Shown here: positions 7,859 through 14,513 of the stretch, in pieces | How the letters are laid out: each line of letters begins with the position of its first letter | Position numbering within the stretch: the first letter of the stretch is position 1 | Source: CAYWFF01 sp964458085 | GTDB taxonomy: Bacteria > Patescibacteriota > Microgenomatia > UBA8517 | DNA length: 31,981 nt | Assembly (NCBI GenBank): GCA_964458085.1 | Contig: CAYWFF010000007.1 | Coordinates: 1 to 31,981, forward strand | Direction of reading: 5' to 3' | Program-made: the position numbers and the translations under genes | The notes under the pieces: model-generated | What the model was told of the DNA's origin: nothing | The model's database searches: none | Seen by the model: the letters and a program-made list of their open reading frames with translations, nothing else

Positions 7859-8728
7859 GTTTCGCTTGCTTCAGTAGGTGTTGCAGTTGGGGAAATACTG
7901 GTCTTTTTCCTGGCATATTGTTTGGATACCCAACCTTCTTCTCCGTCTTTATATTCAATTTTAAACCATCCTGTGTCAACGTCTTCTTCGATAATTTCAA
8001 ACAAGTCTCCGGGGTTTACTCTGCCAATTTCCTCAGAAGCAGTGGACGGTTCCTGTCTTACACGCAAATAGCCTACAGGAGTGGATAATATTTCTACCTT
8101 ATCTACATCTTCAACTTCAGGAACTAGAGTTTCAATGGACTCTGGTTCAGTAGGAGAGGTTTCTTTACCCAAATATACTACTGCAGTTAGGTTGTAATTA
8201 TTATATGCTTGCATCGTAAACACCCGCTTTTTATACCCTTGCGAACTGATTGATACTTCATGTCTTCCCGGAGTAATGTCTGATGTTTTAAACGGTGTAA
8301 CCGCTTTAATTGAGTCGTCTATAAGAACTGTGGTGTTGTCAGGAACCGAAATAATTGCAATACCCGCATCTTTGCTTCCTGAAGGTTCAAAAGACACTAT
8401 CTCTCCTGATGCCAAATCGTCTGTTTCAGCAAAGTCTCTTCTGACAATAGTTTCAACCCCTGATACTAGGGTTGTTTTTGTTTCGTAAGGTGAAAGGGGA
8501 ACTTCAAAAGAATCCGGAATTAGTTTAACAACAACTTCTCCCGGTTCATGGGTGTTCTTATAAGGAGTTTTTCCTGCCTGTTGTCCATTAATATAAACTG
8601 TTGCAGCAGGATTAGTTTCAATTAAAAGCCCTGCAGCTTTAGGTTGTAAAAATCCAAAGATAAAAAAACCTGCTATGGCAATTAAACCCAGCGAAACAAC
8701 CCCGACAACAATAAAACGTAACCTGTTC
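7855..8728 (-). CDS. Membrane-anchored PEGA-PEGA-SH3b surface protein (start GTG at 8730)
   Basis: A 291-residue protein read from a GTG whose first base is 8730. N-terminal anchor at residues about 5-28 (FIVVGVVSLGLIAIAGFFIF); PEGA-type beta domain 1 at about 33-95 (LLIETNPAATVYINGQQ then GKTPY, PGEVVVKL); PEGA-type domain 2 at about 122-185 (ISVPDNTTVLIDD, TPF, PGRHEVSISSQGY); acidic linker; bacterial SH3 domain at about 215-280 (GYLRVRQEPS, GWFKIEYKDGEEGWVSKQYA). Such proteins usually bind the cell wall or surface polymers. It converges on the UbiA-like gene with a 4-base overlap. The GTG start is supported by the -10 box at 8739-8747. Confidence 0.85.
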
Positions 8729-8738
8729 ACGAGTTACA

Positions 8739-8747
8739 AGTTTAACA
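8739..8747 (-). promoter_or_regulatory. Extended -10 (TG-T-TAAACT) for the PEGA/SH3 gene
   Basis: Read on the minus strand, TGTTAAACT ends 8 bases before the GTG start at 8730. Near-leaderless transcript expected. No Shine-Dalgarno. Confidence 0.5.
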
Positions 8748-8760
8748 GATATAAAAAGCC

Positions 8761-8789
8761 TTGACAACAAACTCCAGCCTCAGTATTAT
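8761..8789 (+). promoter_or_regulatory. Sigma-70-type promoter of hsp20
   Basis: TTGACA (8761-8766), 17-base spacer, TATTAT (8784-8789). This is the best promoter in the window. The predicted start (about 8796) falls in the left arm of the CIRCE operator, so a bound repressor would block initiation. Confidence 0.85.
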
Positions 8790-8794
8790 ATGAA

Positions 8795-8821
8795 TTAGCA
8801 CTCACTCTTTATGAGTGATAA
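8795..8821 (+). promoter_or_regulatory. CIRCE operator (HrcA-binding) of hsp20
   Basis: TTAGCACTC, 9-base spacer, GAGTGATAA: one mismatch from the consensus TTAGCACTC-N9-GAGTGCTAA. It overlaps the predicted transcription start. A second copy precedes groES at 17584-17610. hrcA itself is not in the window. Confidence 0.92.
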
Positions 8822-8838
8822 AGAAAGGAGGTGAATCT

Positions 8839-9240
8839 ATGACAGATTTAGTCAGAAGAGATCCGTTTAGAAACATCTTTCCCAGGCTGTGGGACGAGGA
8901 TGACAATCTTTTGACCTTCAGCAACAGTCGTGGTTTAAAAGTCTACGAAACAGAAAAGGATATTGTTGTTGAAGGTGTTGTCGCGGGTGTTCCTTCAAAA
9001 GACGTCGATATTGAAATCGAAGATGGTGTGGTAACAGTGAAGGCTGAGAAAAAGGATGAGACCAAATCCAAAGACAGCTATCAGTCTTCCGTTTATCAAT
9101 ATTACTACACCTGCGCGCTTTCCGGTGGACAGTGGGATAAAGCTGAAGCTGAAGTCAAAGACGGTGTGGTAACTATTACTATTCCTAAAACTGAAGCCGC
9201 ACGCCCGCGAAAGATTAGCATAAAAACAAAAGAAGGTTGA
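8839..9240 (+). CDS. hsp20: Small heat-shock protein, Hsp20/alpha-crystallin family
   Basis: A 133-residue ATP-independent holdase chaperone. The alpha-crystallin domain spans residues about 30-120: LKVYETEKDIVVEGVVAGV, SKDVDIEIEDGVVTVKAEKK, then AEAEVKDGVVTITIPK with the usual G-V-x-x-I-x-I-P-K end, and a C-terminal I-S-I variant of the I-x-I assembly motif. The ATG at 8839 is chosen because AAAGGAGGTGA (8824-8834) sits at ideal spacing; the upstream in-frame GTG at 8815 lies inside the CIRCE operator. Regulation is expected to be by HrcA. The strong ribosome-binding site is exceptional in this window. Confidence 0.95.
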   Translation: MTDLVRRDPFRNIFPRLWDEDDNLLTFSNSRGLKVYETEKDIVVEGVVAGVPSKDVDIEIEDGVVTVKAEKKDETKSKDSYQSSVYQYYYTCALSGGQWDKAEAEVKDGVVTITIPKTEAARPRKISIKTKEG

Positions 9241-9254
9241 AAAATTTAGAACTT

Positions 9255-9292
9255 AACAATCCCCGTTTTGATATTATCTAGCGGGGATTGTT
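9255..9292. terminator. Stem-loop terminator between convergent hsp20 and VWA pilin gene
   Basis: An 11-bp perfect stem, AACAATCCCCG (9255-9265) with CGGGGATTGTT (9282-9292), and a 16-base loop. It lies 14 bases after the hsp20 stop and touches the stop codon of the minus-strand pilin gene. The T-run is short on both strands, so efficiency is uncertain, but placement suits a bidirectional terminator. Confidence 0.75.
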
Positions 9293-10539
9293 TATGGATT
9301 AGGAATTACACGCTTAATCCGAATGGTTGATGTTTTTGTAATAATGTCGTCAAATATCGAATCCAAAATCTCTCCCAACTCAGTTGCCTGTTCAGGGTTA
9401 AAGTATCCACCTTCTGTGCCGTATTTAAGAAATATATTCTCGATTTCAAATTGGATGTTTTCAAAAATGATCACACCGTATGCATCAACTTCAGGATTTC
9501 GGGTACCTTTTTGACCAGGATAATCATCTTGCATTTCAGTAATTGCTGTATTTGTATCTGCCAAGGTACAGCGTAGATAGTCCCGAGCATAATCTATACA
9601 CACAGATCCTATACCCCCATCACATGTCCAACCATAAGGATTGGTAGTACAGGTGTCTGCGTAAGAACCTACACCAGGGCAGTAAGTGACAGGCGGACAG
9701 GGTCCGATCGGAGCACGAGTATTTGGCTGCCCGTCAGTAACTAAAATTTCTATTTGTTTTCTGCCCGTTTCTCCATGAGCTGCAAAATATTCGTGAGAGG
9801 CGGCGTAACCTGTACCTATACTGGTTATACGAATAATATTATTACAGGCTGGGCTATCTCCTGTTCTGATATTAAAGTTAGCATCAATTGCTTGCCTTAC
9901 TTCCTCTTTAGTTAAGCCACTATCAGGGGTTACATCACGGCCGGCATAACGGATCCATTTTCCATCAGCTCCGAAAGCCAACACTCCTACCCGGAATCTA
10001 TCTTCCGTATCATAAGCAATAAGATCATCCATAAACTTTAATGTTGCTTTTTCCAATTCTTCAAGCCGGGTAGAAGAAGGGTTAGAGTCACCCGCGCTCC
10101 CATTCATGCTGTCTGTACAATCCAAAGAAAATATAATATCAACATTTGTAGTATCGCCTGATCCATGGATTTCTCTGACCCCCTCTATACTGTTCACAGC
10201 AAAAGCTCTTTTTGAAGTTACCGTTACAATTTGTTTTGTTCCGTCAATAATACCGTTAATATTCAATTCTCTGTATGGGTCAGTTAACTCAATATTATAA
10301 TCTAAAGGAAAGTCATCAGAATCGAGATACCCGCCTTCAAGTTTTGCAAAAATATCATTAATTTCACTCTCAGCCTCATAAATTGAGGCAATGTTGTCAA
10401 ATGTTGATGTCTTTCTTCGCAATGCAAGAAGCGATCTTGCGCTTGTAGAAAGCATCAAAAGCGTTGCCAAAATGGCAATTATAGATACGTAAATTAGAAG
10501 AGCCGAGCCTTTGGAATATTTTTTTATAATTTTTGTCAT
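9292..10539 (-). CDS. Pilin-like protein with von Willebrand A domain (putative pilus-tip adhesin)
   Basis: A 415-residue protein. The N-terminus, basic residues then KGSALLIYVSIIAILATLLML (10-30), resembles PilX/GspK-type minor pilins, which often lack the Glu at position 5 after cleavage; Glu is absent here too. Residues about 130-400 form a VWA domain: FSLDCTDSMN gives the metal site D140-x-T142-x-S144 (Thr for the usual Ser), and VTDGQ gives D269. A cysteine-rich insert follows (C281, C287, C297, C306, C314, C324), probably disulphide-bonded, so an extracellular location is expected. It is the last gene of the pilin operon, 6 bases after the PA14 pilin. By analogy with PilY1 and VWA pilins of Gram-positive type IV pili, a tip adhesin is likely. 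Confidence 0.82.
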   Translation of the reverse strand: MTKIIKKYSKGSALLIYVSIIAILATLLMLSTSARSLLALRRKTSTFDNIASIYEAESEINDIFAKLEGGYLDSDDFPLDYNIELTDPYRELNINGIIDGTKQIVTVTSKRAFAVNSIEGVREIHGSGDTTNVDIIFSLDCTDSMNGSAGDSNPSSTRLEELEKATLKFMDDLIAYDTEDRFRVGVLAFGADGKWIRYAGRDVTPDSGLTKEEVRQAIDANFNIRTGDSPACNNIIRITSIGTGYAASHEYFAAHGETGRKQIEILVTDGQPNTRAPIGPCPPVTYCPGVGSYADTCTTNPYGWTCDGGIGSVCIDYARDYLRCTLADTNTAITEMQDDYPGQKGTRNPEVDAYGVIIFENIQFEIENIFLKYGTEGGYFNPEQATELGEILDSIFDDIITKTSTIRIKRVIPNP

Positions 10540-10545
10540 AAAATG

Positions 10546-11457
10546 CTAATCAGTAATTGTAATCAATCCTCCACTATGCACAGAAAGTATAAGTTGTAAA
10601 GTGTCTTTAATAAAAGCAGTTTCAGCATGTTCCATTTCAAAAGTCACGTTAATGCTGTCAACCAGACTCGTTGGATATAAAATTTCAGTCGGAATAACTT
10701 CTTCTGAAAATCCAGGTCCGGACCAGGATAGACGTACTGCAGCTTCATCGACTTTATCCCTATATTCCAAAATGAGCGCATATTTTCTTCCGCCTTCTAA
10801 GTTTATACTTCCGTTTCTGTCTGTCACACCGTTACTATTCCAAGCATCTATTAGCTCTTCATCGTGTACGGTGAGTCTCGCTCCGTCATTTGAAGTTACA
10901 TAAAAAGTATATGTTCCATCTGTAGATACTTCAATTTGTCCTAAAAAGCGTATAGAAAAGTTGTCTGTATTTAATCCTGAAGGAGCATCCGCACCCCAAT
11001 CAAAATCAACCGTTTTACTAATTCCGTCCGAAACTCTAACCGATAAATCAGGATCATTATAAAACTCAGTCAGTAGTCCGGTGCCATTTTTAGGTGTTTT
11101 AATTGCGTACGACACAGTCTGCTTTTCAACTTTCATGTCTTTAATTTTTACTGATTTAGGCGTTAACGGAACATCGTTTTTATACAGACCTTCATCCTGA
11201 ACACGGTAGGAGTCTCCGTCAATCGTTAACATGCCGCTACTGAAAGATACGGATTCTGCCCATTTTACTTTGTTACTCAAGTCGATTTGTATATCATTTT
11301 TCACCTGTTCAATATCCTGTATTCTTTTGTCTTTATTGGTTGAATTAAAAAGTACAACCATAATATTTGTAGCAAACAAAAAAAGAATGACCGAAATTGT
11401 CATTCCAATTAAAACTTCCAAAAGAGTCAAACCTCGTTGTAATTTTTTATTTTTCAT
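10546..11457 (-). CDS. Type IV minor pilin (PilW-like) carrying a PA14 domain
   Basis: A 303-residue prepilin. The class III signal is clear: LQRG at 6-9, cleavage after G9, mature start LTLLEVLIGM with Glu at position 5, then a hydrophobic helix to about residue 38. After a pilin-like stretch, residues about 126-262 look like a PA14 domain: GLLTEFYND, RFLGQIEVSTDGTYTF, TSNDGARLTVHDEELID, W, EYRDKVDEAAVRLSW. PA14 domains usually bind carbohydrate. The last 40 residues (INVTFEMEHAETAFIKDTLQ) resume pilin-like sequence, so PA14 appears inserted in a PilW-type body. Its ATG directly follows the TAA of the preceding pilin gene, without a Shine-Dalgarno, pointing to coupled translation. Confidence 0.85.
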   Translation of the reverse strand: MKNKKLQRGLTLLEVLIGMTISVILFLFATNIMVVLFNSTNKDKRIQDIEQVKNDIQIDLSNKVKWAESVSFSSGMLTIDGDSYRVQDEGLYKNDVPLTPKSVKIKDMKVEKQTVSYAIKTPKNGTGLLTEFYNDPDLSVRVSDGISKTVDFDWGADAPSGLNTDNFSIRFLGQIEVSTDGTYTFYVTSNDGARLTVHDEELIDAWNSNGVTDRNGSINLEGGRKYALILEYRDKVDEAAVRLSWSGPGFSEEVIPTEILYPTSLVDSINVTFEMEHAETAFIKDTLQLILSVHSGGLITITD

Positions 11458-11949
11458 TTAGTTGTTACGATTAAAAACTAATAAAGTCACAGAATGACTA
11501 CGAAAGTTTGGGCCGTCTTTCCACTCAATAGTACCCGTAACGGTTTTACTATTTAAATCAAGCGTAAAGCCGGGACAAGTTTCGGAAAGTCCATCTACAA
11601 TTTCTCCTGCAGAATCCCGGCATACGTGAGATATTACTAAACGCCGTGTAAAACGGGAGTGAAGATCTGTTTCCTCACCGCTAACAAGTTCCCAGGAATT
11701 ATACATTTCATTGTATGCAGGTGCATAAGTACCGTTCCCATAATTCCAATCCGTCAAAAGCGCATTGTGGGCAACTTCCATACCTTCCTGTAAAAGCAAA
11801 CTTCCTTCAGCATCATACTTAGATCTGTTTGAGGAAAGCTGAATTGAAGCTATCGCTGAATATAAAGAAAGCATAATCATAGTAACAACCAGAATAGCAA
11901 TAAGTGCTTCAATAATTAAAAATCCGGATTGATGTGATCGCGATTTCAT
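11458..11949 (-). CDS. Type IV minor pilin, PilV/GspI-like
   Basis: A 163-residue prepilin: basic leader ending QSG (7-9), mature start FLIIEALIAILVVTMIML with Glu at position 5, then a globular part of about 125 residues with two cysteines (HVCRDS, ETCPGF). The IIEALIA sequence is typical of PilV/GspI-type minor pilins, which join the tip complex that starts pilus assembly. It lies 14 bases after the FimT-like gene and abuts the PA14 pilin gene. No Shine-Dalgarno. Confidence 0.82.
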   Translation of the reverse strand: MKSRSHQSGFLIIEALIAILVVTMIMLSLYSAIASIQLSSNRSKYDAEGSLLLQEGMEVAHNALLTDWNYGNGTYAPAYNEMYNSWELVSGEETDLHSRFTRRLVISHVCRDSAGEIVDGLSETCPGFTLDLNSKTVTGTIEWKDGPNFRSHSVTLLVFNRNN

Positions 11950-11963
11950 AGAAAGAATGTAAG

Positions 11964-12410
11964 CTATAAAGTCTTTATTTCAACAACGCCGGTTGTTTCT
12001 ACAACAATCTCCGTTTGTTTACCGCCGCTTTCCAAATACAAAGTATGAGTTTTGTCGGTTTCTCCGGTGCCCAAATCGAACCAGATTGTAAAGTCGTCTG
12101 TAAATGAGACTTGCTGTTCTGTAGCGCTGCGGATTTCTATATCATACGTTCCCGGAATACCGCTTACCAAAGCATATGTTGTAGGAGTTTCTCGCACAAC
12201 CCCCCACGCAGTTACGCCTTTTGCTTCACGGGCGTAAATGTGAGCAGTAGTAACCAAAGTCGAAAAACGTTCAGCTGAAATTTTAAGTGCTTGATTTCGC
12301 CGTGAGTTGCCGTAAGTTATTAAAATAGGAATAAGTAGTGTGGCAATTATTGCAATGACAATCAGAAGTTCGATTAATGTTACCCCAAAATTGTTTTTAC
12401 GTAGTTTCAT
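11964..12410 (-). CDS. Type IV minor pilin, FimT/GspH-like
   Basis: A 148-residue prepilin: leader MKLRKNNFG, mature start VTLIELLIVIAIIATLLIPI with Glu at position 5, then a small beta-rich domain (TYALVSGIPGTYDIEI, TIWFDLGTG, ETTGVVEI) that fits the GspH/FimT fold. It would be one of the four minor pilins (H, I, J, K type) that prime the pilus; the following genes supply I-, J- and K-like members in the canonical order. It starts 23 bases after the anchored protein gene at 12434. Confidence 0.85.
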   Translation of the reverse strand: MKLRKNNFGVTLIELLIVIAIIATLLIPILITYGNSRRNQALKISAERFSTLVTTAHIYAREAKGVTAWGVVRETPTTYALVSGIPGTYDIEIRSATEQQVSFTDDFTIWFDLGTGETDKTHTLYLESGGKQTEIVVETTGVVEIKTL

Positions 12411-12433
12411 AGGCAGATTGTGTATAAAGACAA

Positions 12434-12961
12434 TTATCTAACTACTAAAGTAGCCGGACTTGACAGAATTTGTAACGGAGTTGCTAAATTCGGAACCAGA
12501 ACAGAGTCGTTTGAAACATTTATGGTATAAGTACCCGGAGTATAAGCTTGTACAGACACTATTCCCAATGTAGCTTTACCTACAACAGGTTCAAGAAAAG
12601 TTATTTCAGTATTATCAATATCAACTTCCTCTGAGGAAGACAAGGTAACTTCAATCGGTGGTGGCAACAAACCTTGTGTATCCAGAGAGCTGACTATTGT
12701 TAACTCAACCGGTTGTCCCGGACCAGTAATAACAGTTTTAGGTTCCATCCAAATTCTTAACTGCGCATTTTCATCTGCTCTCGTAAGCACGCGTGTTGTT
12801 CCGGGATTCATCATGGCCATCATAAAAACAGGGAGCAATGCAGATAAAACAAATACGGGTAAAAACAGTTTAAGCGATCCTAAAATACCGCTCTTCTTCT
12901 GTACAGGATTCGGACTTTTTACAACTTCTTTTCCACGGATAAAGTGATAGTCAGTGTCCAT
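12434..12961 (-). CDS. First gene of pilin operon: anchored extracellular beta-domain protein, unknown family
   Basis: A 175-residue protein with a cytoplasmic N-terminus of about 30 residues, one transmembrane segment (about 31-52, LKLFLPVFVLSALLPVFMMA), and an extracellular part of about 120 residues. That part looks like a single Ig/cohesin-like beta-sandwich (AQLRIWMEPKTVITGPGQPV, VELTIVSS, GTYTINVSNDSV, PATLVVR). It has no prepilin cleavage motif, so it is not a pilin. It is the promoter-proximal gene of the operon, so a part in pilus assembly or anchoring is inferred only from position. Confidence 0.65.
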   Translation of the reverse strand: MDTDYHFIRGKEVVKSPNPVQKKSGILGSLKLFLPVFVLSALLPVFMMAMMNPGTTRVLTRADENAQLRIWMEPKTVITGPGQPVELTIVSSLDTQGLLPPPIEVTLSSSEEVDIDNTEITFLEPVVGKATLGIVSVQAYTPGTYTINVSNDSVLVPNLATPLQILSSPATLVVR

Positions 12962-12967
12962 ATATTA

Positions 12968-12996
12968 ACTATATCTGAAAGTTACAAAAGTGTCTA
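12968..12996 (-). promoter_or_regulatory. Promoter of the pilin operon, leaderless-type
   Basis: On the minus strand: TAGACA (12996-12991), 17-base spacer, TATAGT (12973-12968), then 6 bases to the ATG at 12961. The transcript should start at the A of the ATG. This is the one close-spaced promoter in the window that also has a good -35 box. Confidence 0.65.
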
Positions 12997-13068
12997 TTCT
13001 ATCAAACTTTAAAAATTAAATTAGGCACGTTGGTTTTTAGTCTAAAATAGATTACAATTGGTAGGCTC

Positions 13069-13140
13069 GGCCGGATGGCGAAGTGGAAACGCTGCGGTCT
13101 GCAAAACCGCGATGCGCGGGTTCGATTCCCGCTCCGGCCT
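13069..13140 (+). tRNA. tRNA-Cys (anticodon GCA)
   Basis: A complete cloverleaf: acceptor GGCCGGA (13069-13075) with TCCGGCC (13133-13139); D stem GCG/CGC; anticodon stem GCGGT (13094-13098) with ACCGC (13106-13110); loop CTGCAAA, anticodon GCA at 13101-13103; T stem GCGGG (13116-13120) with CCCGC (13128-13132) around TTCGATT. The discriminator base is T13140 (U73), the identity base of cysteine tRNAs. The CCA end is not encoded. A TACAAT at 13053-13058 lies just upstream and may be its -10 box. Confidence 0.95.
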
Positions 13141-13220
13141 CACTGGCGTTCGTCCTTCGCGCTCATCGATAGCGCCAGGCAAGGTAGATGTTTTGCGGGG
13201 CGATTCCCGCTCCGGCCTCA
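13123..13220 (+). repeat. Duplicated 3' end of tRNA-Cys (20-bp direct repeat, 58-base spacer)
   Basis: Bases 13123-13142 (T loop, T-stem 3' strand, acceptor 3' strand and following CA) recur exactly at 13201-13220. Just before the second copy, GCGGG (13195-13199) can still form a T-arm, but there is no 5' half, so the copy is not a working tRNA. The spacer is more GC-rich than its surroundings and can form hairpins (CTGGCG 13143-13148 with CGCCAG 13173-13178; or GCGCT with AGCGC inside). This is the form of a direct repeat left at a tRNA attachment site, or of a partial tandem duplication. The remaining gap up to 13397 holds only the M23 promoter and inverted repeat. Confidence 0.75.
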
Positions 13221-13294
13221 ATTAACTCGAGCAGTGACAGACAAAAAGCAGGCACAAAGACTCACTTCTCAGCCAAAAATTATTTACTAAAAAC

Positions 13295-13323
13295 TTGCTT
13301 TTCAAGGTTTCTTAGTGTATACT
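13295..13323 (+). promoter_or_regulatory. Promoter of the M23 peptidase gene
   Basis: TTGCTT (13295-13300), 17-base spacer, TATACT (13318-13323). The expected leader is about 68 bases and ends in the inverted repeat at 13378-13395. Confidence 0.6.
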
Positions 13324-13377
13324 TTCAAGTATCTTGCAAAGTATTTGCGAGATTTTTTTTGCAACTCTTGCCCCTGT

Positions 13378-13395
13378 TGTCCCAAGCATGGGACA
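13378..13395 (+). promoter_or_regulatory. Perfect hairpin just before the M23 peptidase start
   Basis: TGTCCCA-agca-TGGGACA, 7-bp stem and 4-base loop, ends 2 bases before the ATG at 13398. It occupies the place of a ribosome-binding site, so it may act as an RNA hairpin controlling translation or as a DNA operator. Confidence 0.5.
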
Positions 13396-13397
13396 TT

Positions 13398-14066
13398 ATG
13401 AGAAGCTTAACCATCAATCTGCCCCGCAAGTACCGCTTAATGGTAGGAATTACCAAAAGGCGTAAAGACTTGCTCGAAAACCCGCTGTTTCCTAGTTTGG
13501 GAGAACTTCTACGTGTTAAAAAAGGCAGTAAAATATCGCGCTTTTTCAGACACATATTTCAGCATACTAAGATTAAAAAACTGGTTGGTGCAAACCTGGC
13601 AGTTATGATTGTGGCCTCATCCCTAATGCCTAGCACGTCTGCAACTTATGCTGCAAATGATGATCTTGCAGTTACGGAGTCGCCTATCGTTCTGACTACA
13701 CAAAAAAGCCTGCAAAATCCTGTAAAAGTGATGCGTGTTACTCAAGGATATCGTTTTTATCATCCTGCGCTTGATTTAGATGGAGTTACTGGGGACGAAA
13801 TCAGGTCAATTATGCCCGGATATGTTGAGGCTGTAGAATATTCACGTTATGGGTATGGAAACTCTATAATTGTTAATCATGGAGACAATTTAACATCTCT
13901 TTACGCACATTTATCTAAAATTAATGTGGTACAAGGTCAGGAAGTTGGTTTGGAAACAAAATTAGGGGAAATGGGTGCAACAGGTCGCTCCTTCGGAGAC
14001 CATTTACATTTAGAAGTAAAAGACAATGGTCGGGCAATCAACCCGTATTCAGTTTTACCCCGCTAG
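13398..14066 (+). CDS. M23-family metallopeptidase (LytM-like peptidoglycan hydrolase)
   Basis: A 222-residue protein whose C-terminal domain (about 105-222) is a LytM/M23 peptidase that cleaves peptide bridges in peptidoglycan. Zinc and catalytic residues are present: H122-x-x-x-D126 (YHPALDLDG), H171 (LYAHLS), and H202-x-H204 (GDHLHLEV). The N-terminal 60 residues are basic and cytoplasmic-looking, followed by a hydrophobic segment (62-83, ending SATYAAN), which is an unusually late signal or anchor. The ATG at 13398 is chosen because the longer reading frame back to 13188 runs through the tRNA repeat and the promoter. The end overlaps the convergent Nudix gene by 12 bases. Confidence 0.88.
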   Translation: MRSLTINLPRKYRLMVGITKRRKDLLENPLFPSLGELLRVKKGSKISRFFRHIFQHTKIKKLVGANLAVMIVASSLMPSTSATYAANDDLAVTESPIVLTTQKSLQNPVKVMRVTQGYRFYHPALDLDGVTGDEIRSIMPGYVEAVEYSRYGYGNSIIVNHGDNLTSLYAHLSKINVVQGQEVGLETKLGEMGATGRSFGDHLHLEVKDNGRAINPYSVLPR

Positions 14067-14510
14067 ATATTCCTCTAGAATTTCTAGAACTTTTCTGGCT
14101 CTGTCAGTAGTACACAAATTCCTGCAATCTTCCAAATTTTTCCAATGTAATTCTTCTTTTTCAGGCTCTAAATTTATTAATTGACCTTCTATATTCTCTA
14201 TATCTATTAGAAATATAGTTAGGGTAATTTCCCAACCGTTTGGATGTCGAAATGTTATTTCTCCAATTTCATACGCATTACTAAAAACAACACCTCTTTC
14301 TTCTTCAACTTCTCTTTTTACTGCATCTAGCGCTGAAGAGTCTTCAGATTCAACTCGTCCTGCGGGAAAAACATATGATCCAAAAAAATTTGAGTCCTCC
14401 TTTATTCTTTTACTTAATAAGAATTTTTCTCCGTCTCTAATTATATAAGTTACTCCTTTACTTATGTTTATAGCTTCCTTTTTTGGTCCTGAATTTATTT
14501 CGGATAACAT
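14055..14510 (-). CDS. Nudix hydrolase
   Basis: A 151-residue single-domain Nudix protein. The catalytic half of the Nudix box is intact (R66-E67-V68, E70-E71, G73-V74 in KREVEEERGVV), but the first half, AGRVESEDSSALDAV, is one residue longer than the canonical 23-residue box, so the exact metal-site geometry may differ. Flanking beta strands (VTYIIRDGEKFLLSKR, WEITLTIFLIDI) fit the fold. Likely a nucleotide-diphosphate house-cleaning enzyme; substrate unknown. It starts 3 bases after the glycosylase gene, in an operon with DNA repair, which suits removal of damaged nucleotides. Confidence 0.82.
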   Translation of the reverse strand: MLSEINSGPKKEAINISKGVTYIIRDGEKFLLSKRIKEDSNFFGSYVFPAGRVESEDSSALDAVKREVEEERGVVFSNAYEIGEITFRHPNGWEITLTIFLIDIENIEGQLINLEPEKEELHWKNLEDCRNLCTTDRARKVLEILEEYLAG

Positions 14511-14513
14511 ATT

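Noticed and set aside
13179..13220. Second tRNA gene
   Set aside because: Only a T-arm (with a 6-base loop) and the acceptor 3' strand can form; there is no 5' half, D arm or anticodon arm.
13075..13290. Plus-strand reading frame of 71 codons overlapping the tRNA
   Set aside because: It runs through the tRNA-Cys gene and its repeated 3' end; the internal duplication in the peptide only reflects the DNA repeat.
13188..13397. Longer N-terminus for the M23 peptidase
   Set aside because: The extension would begin at a TTG in the tRNA-derived repeat and include the promoter and the inverted repeat; the ATG at 13398 is better placed.
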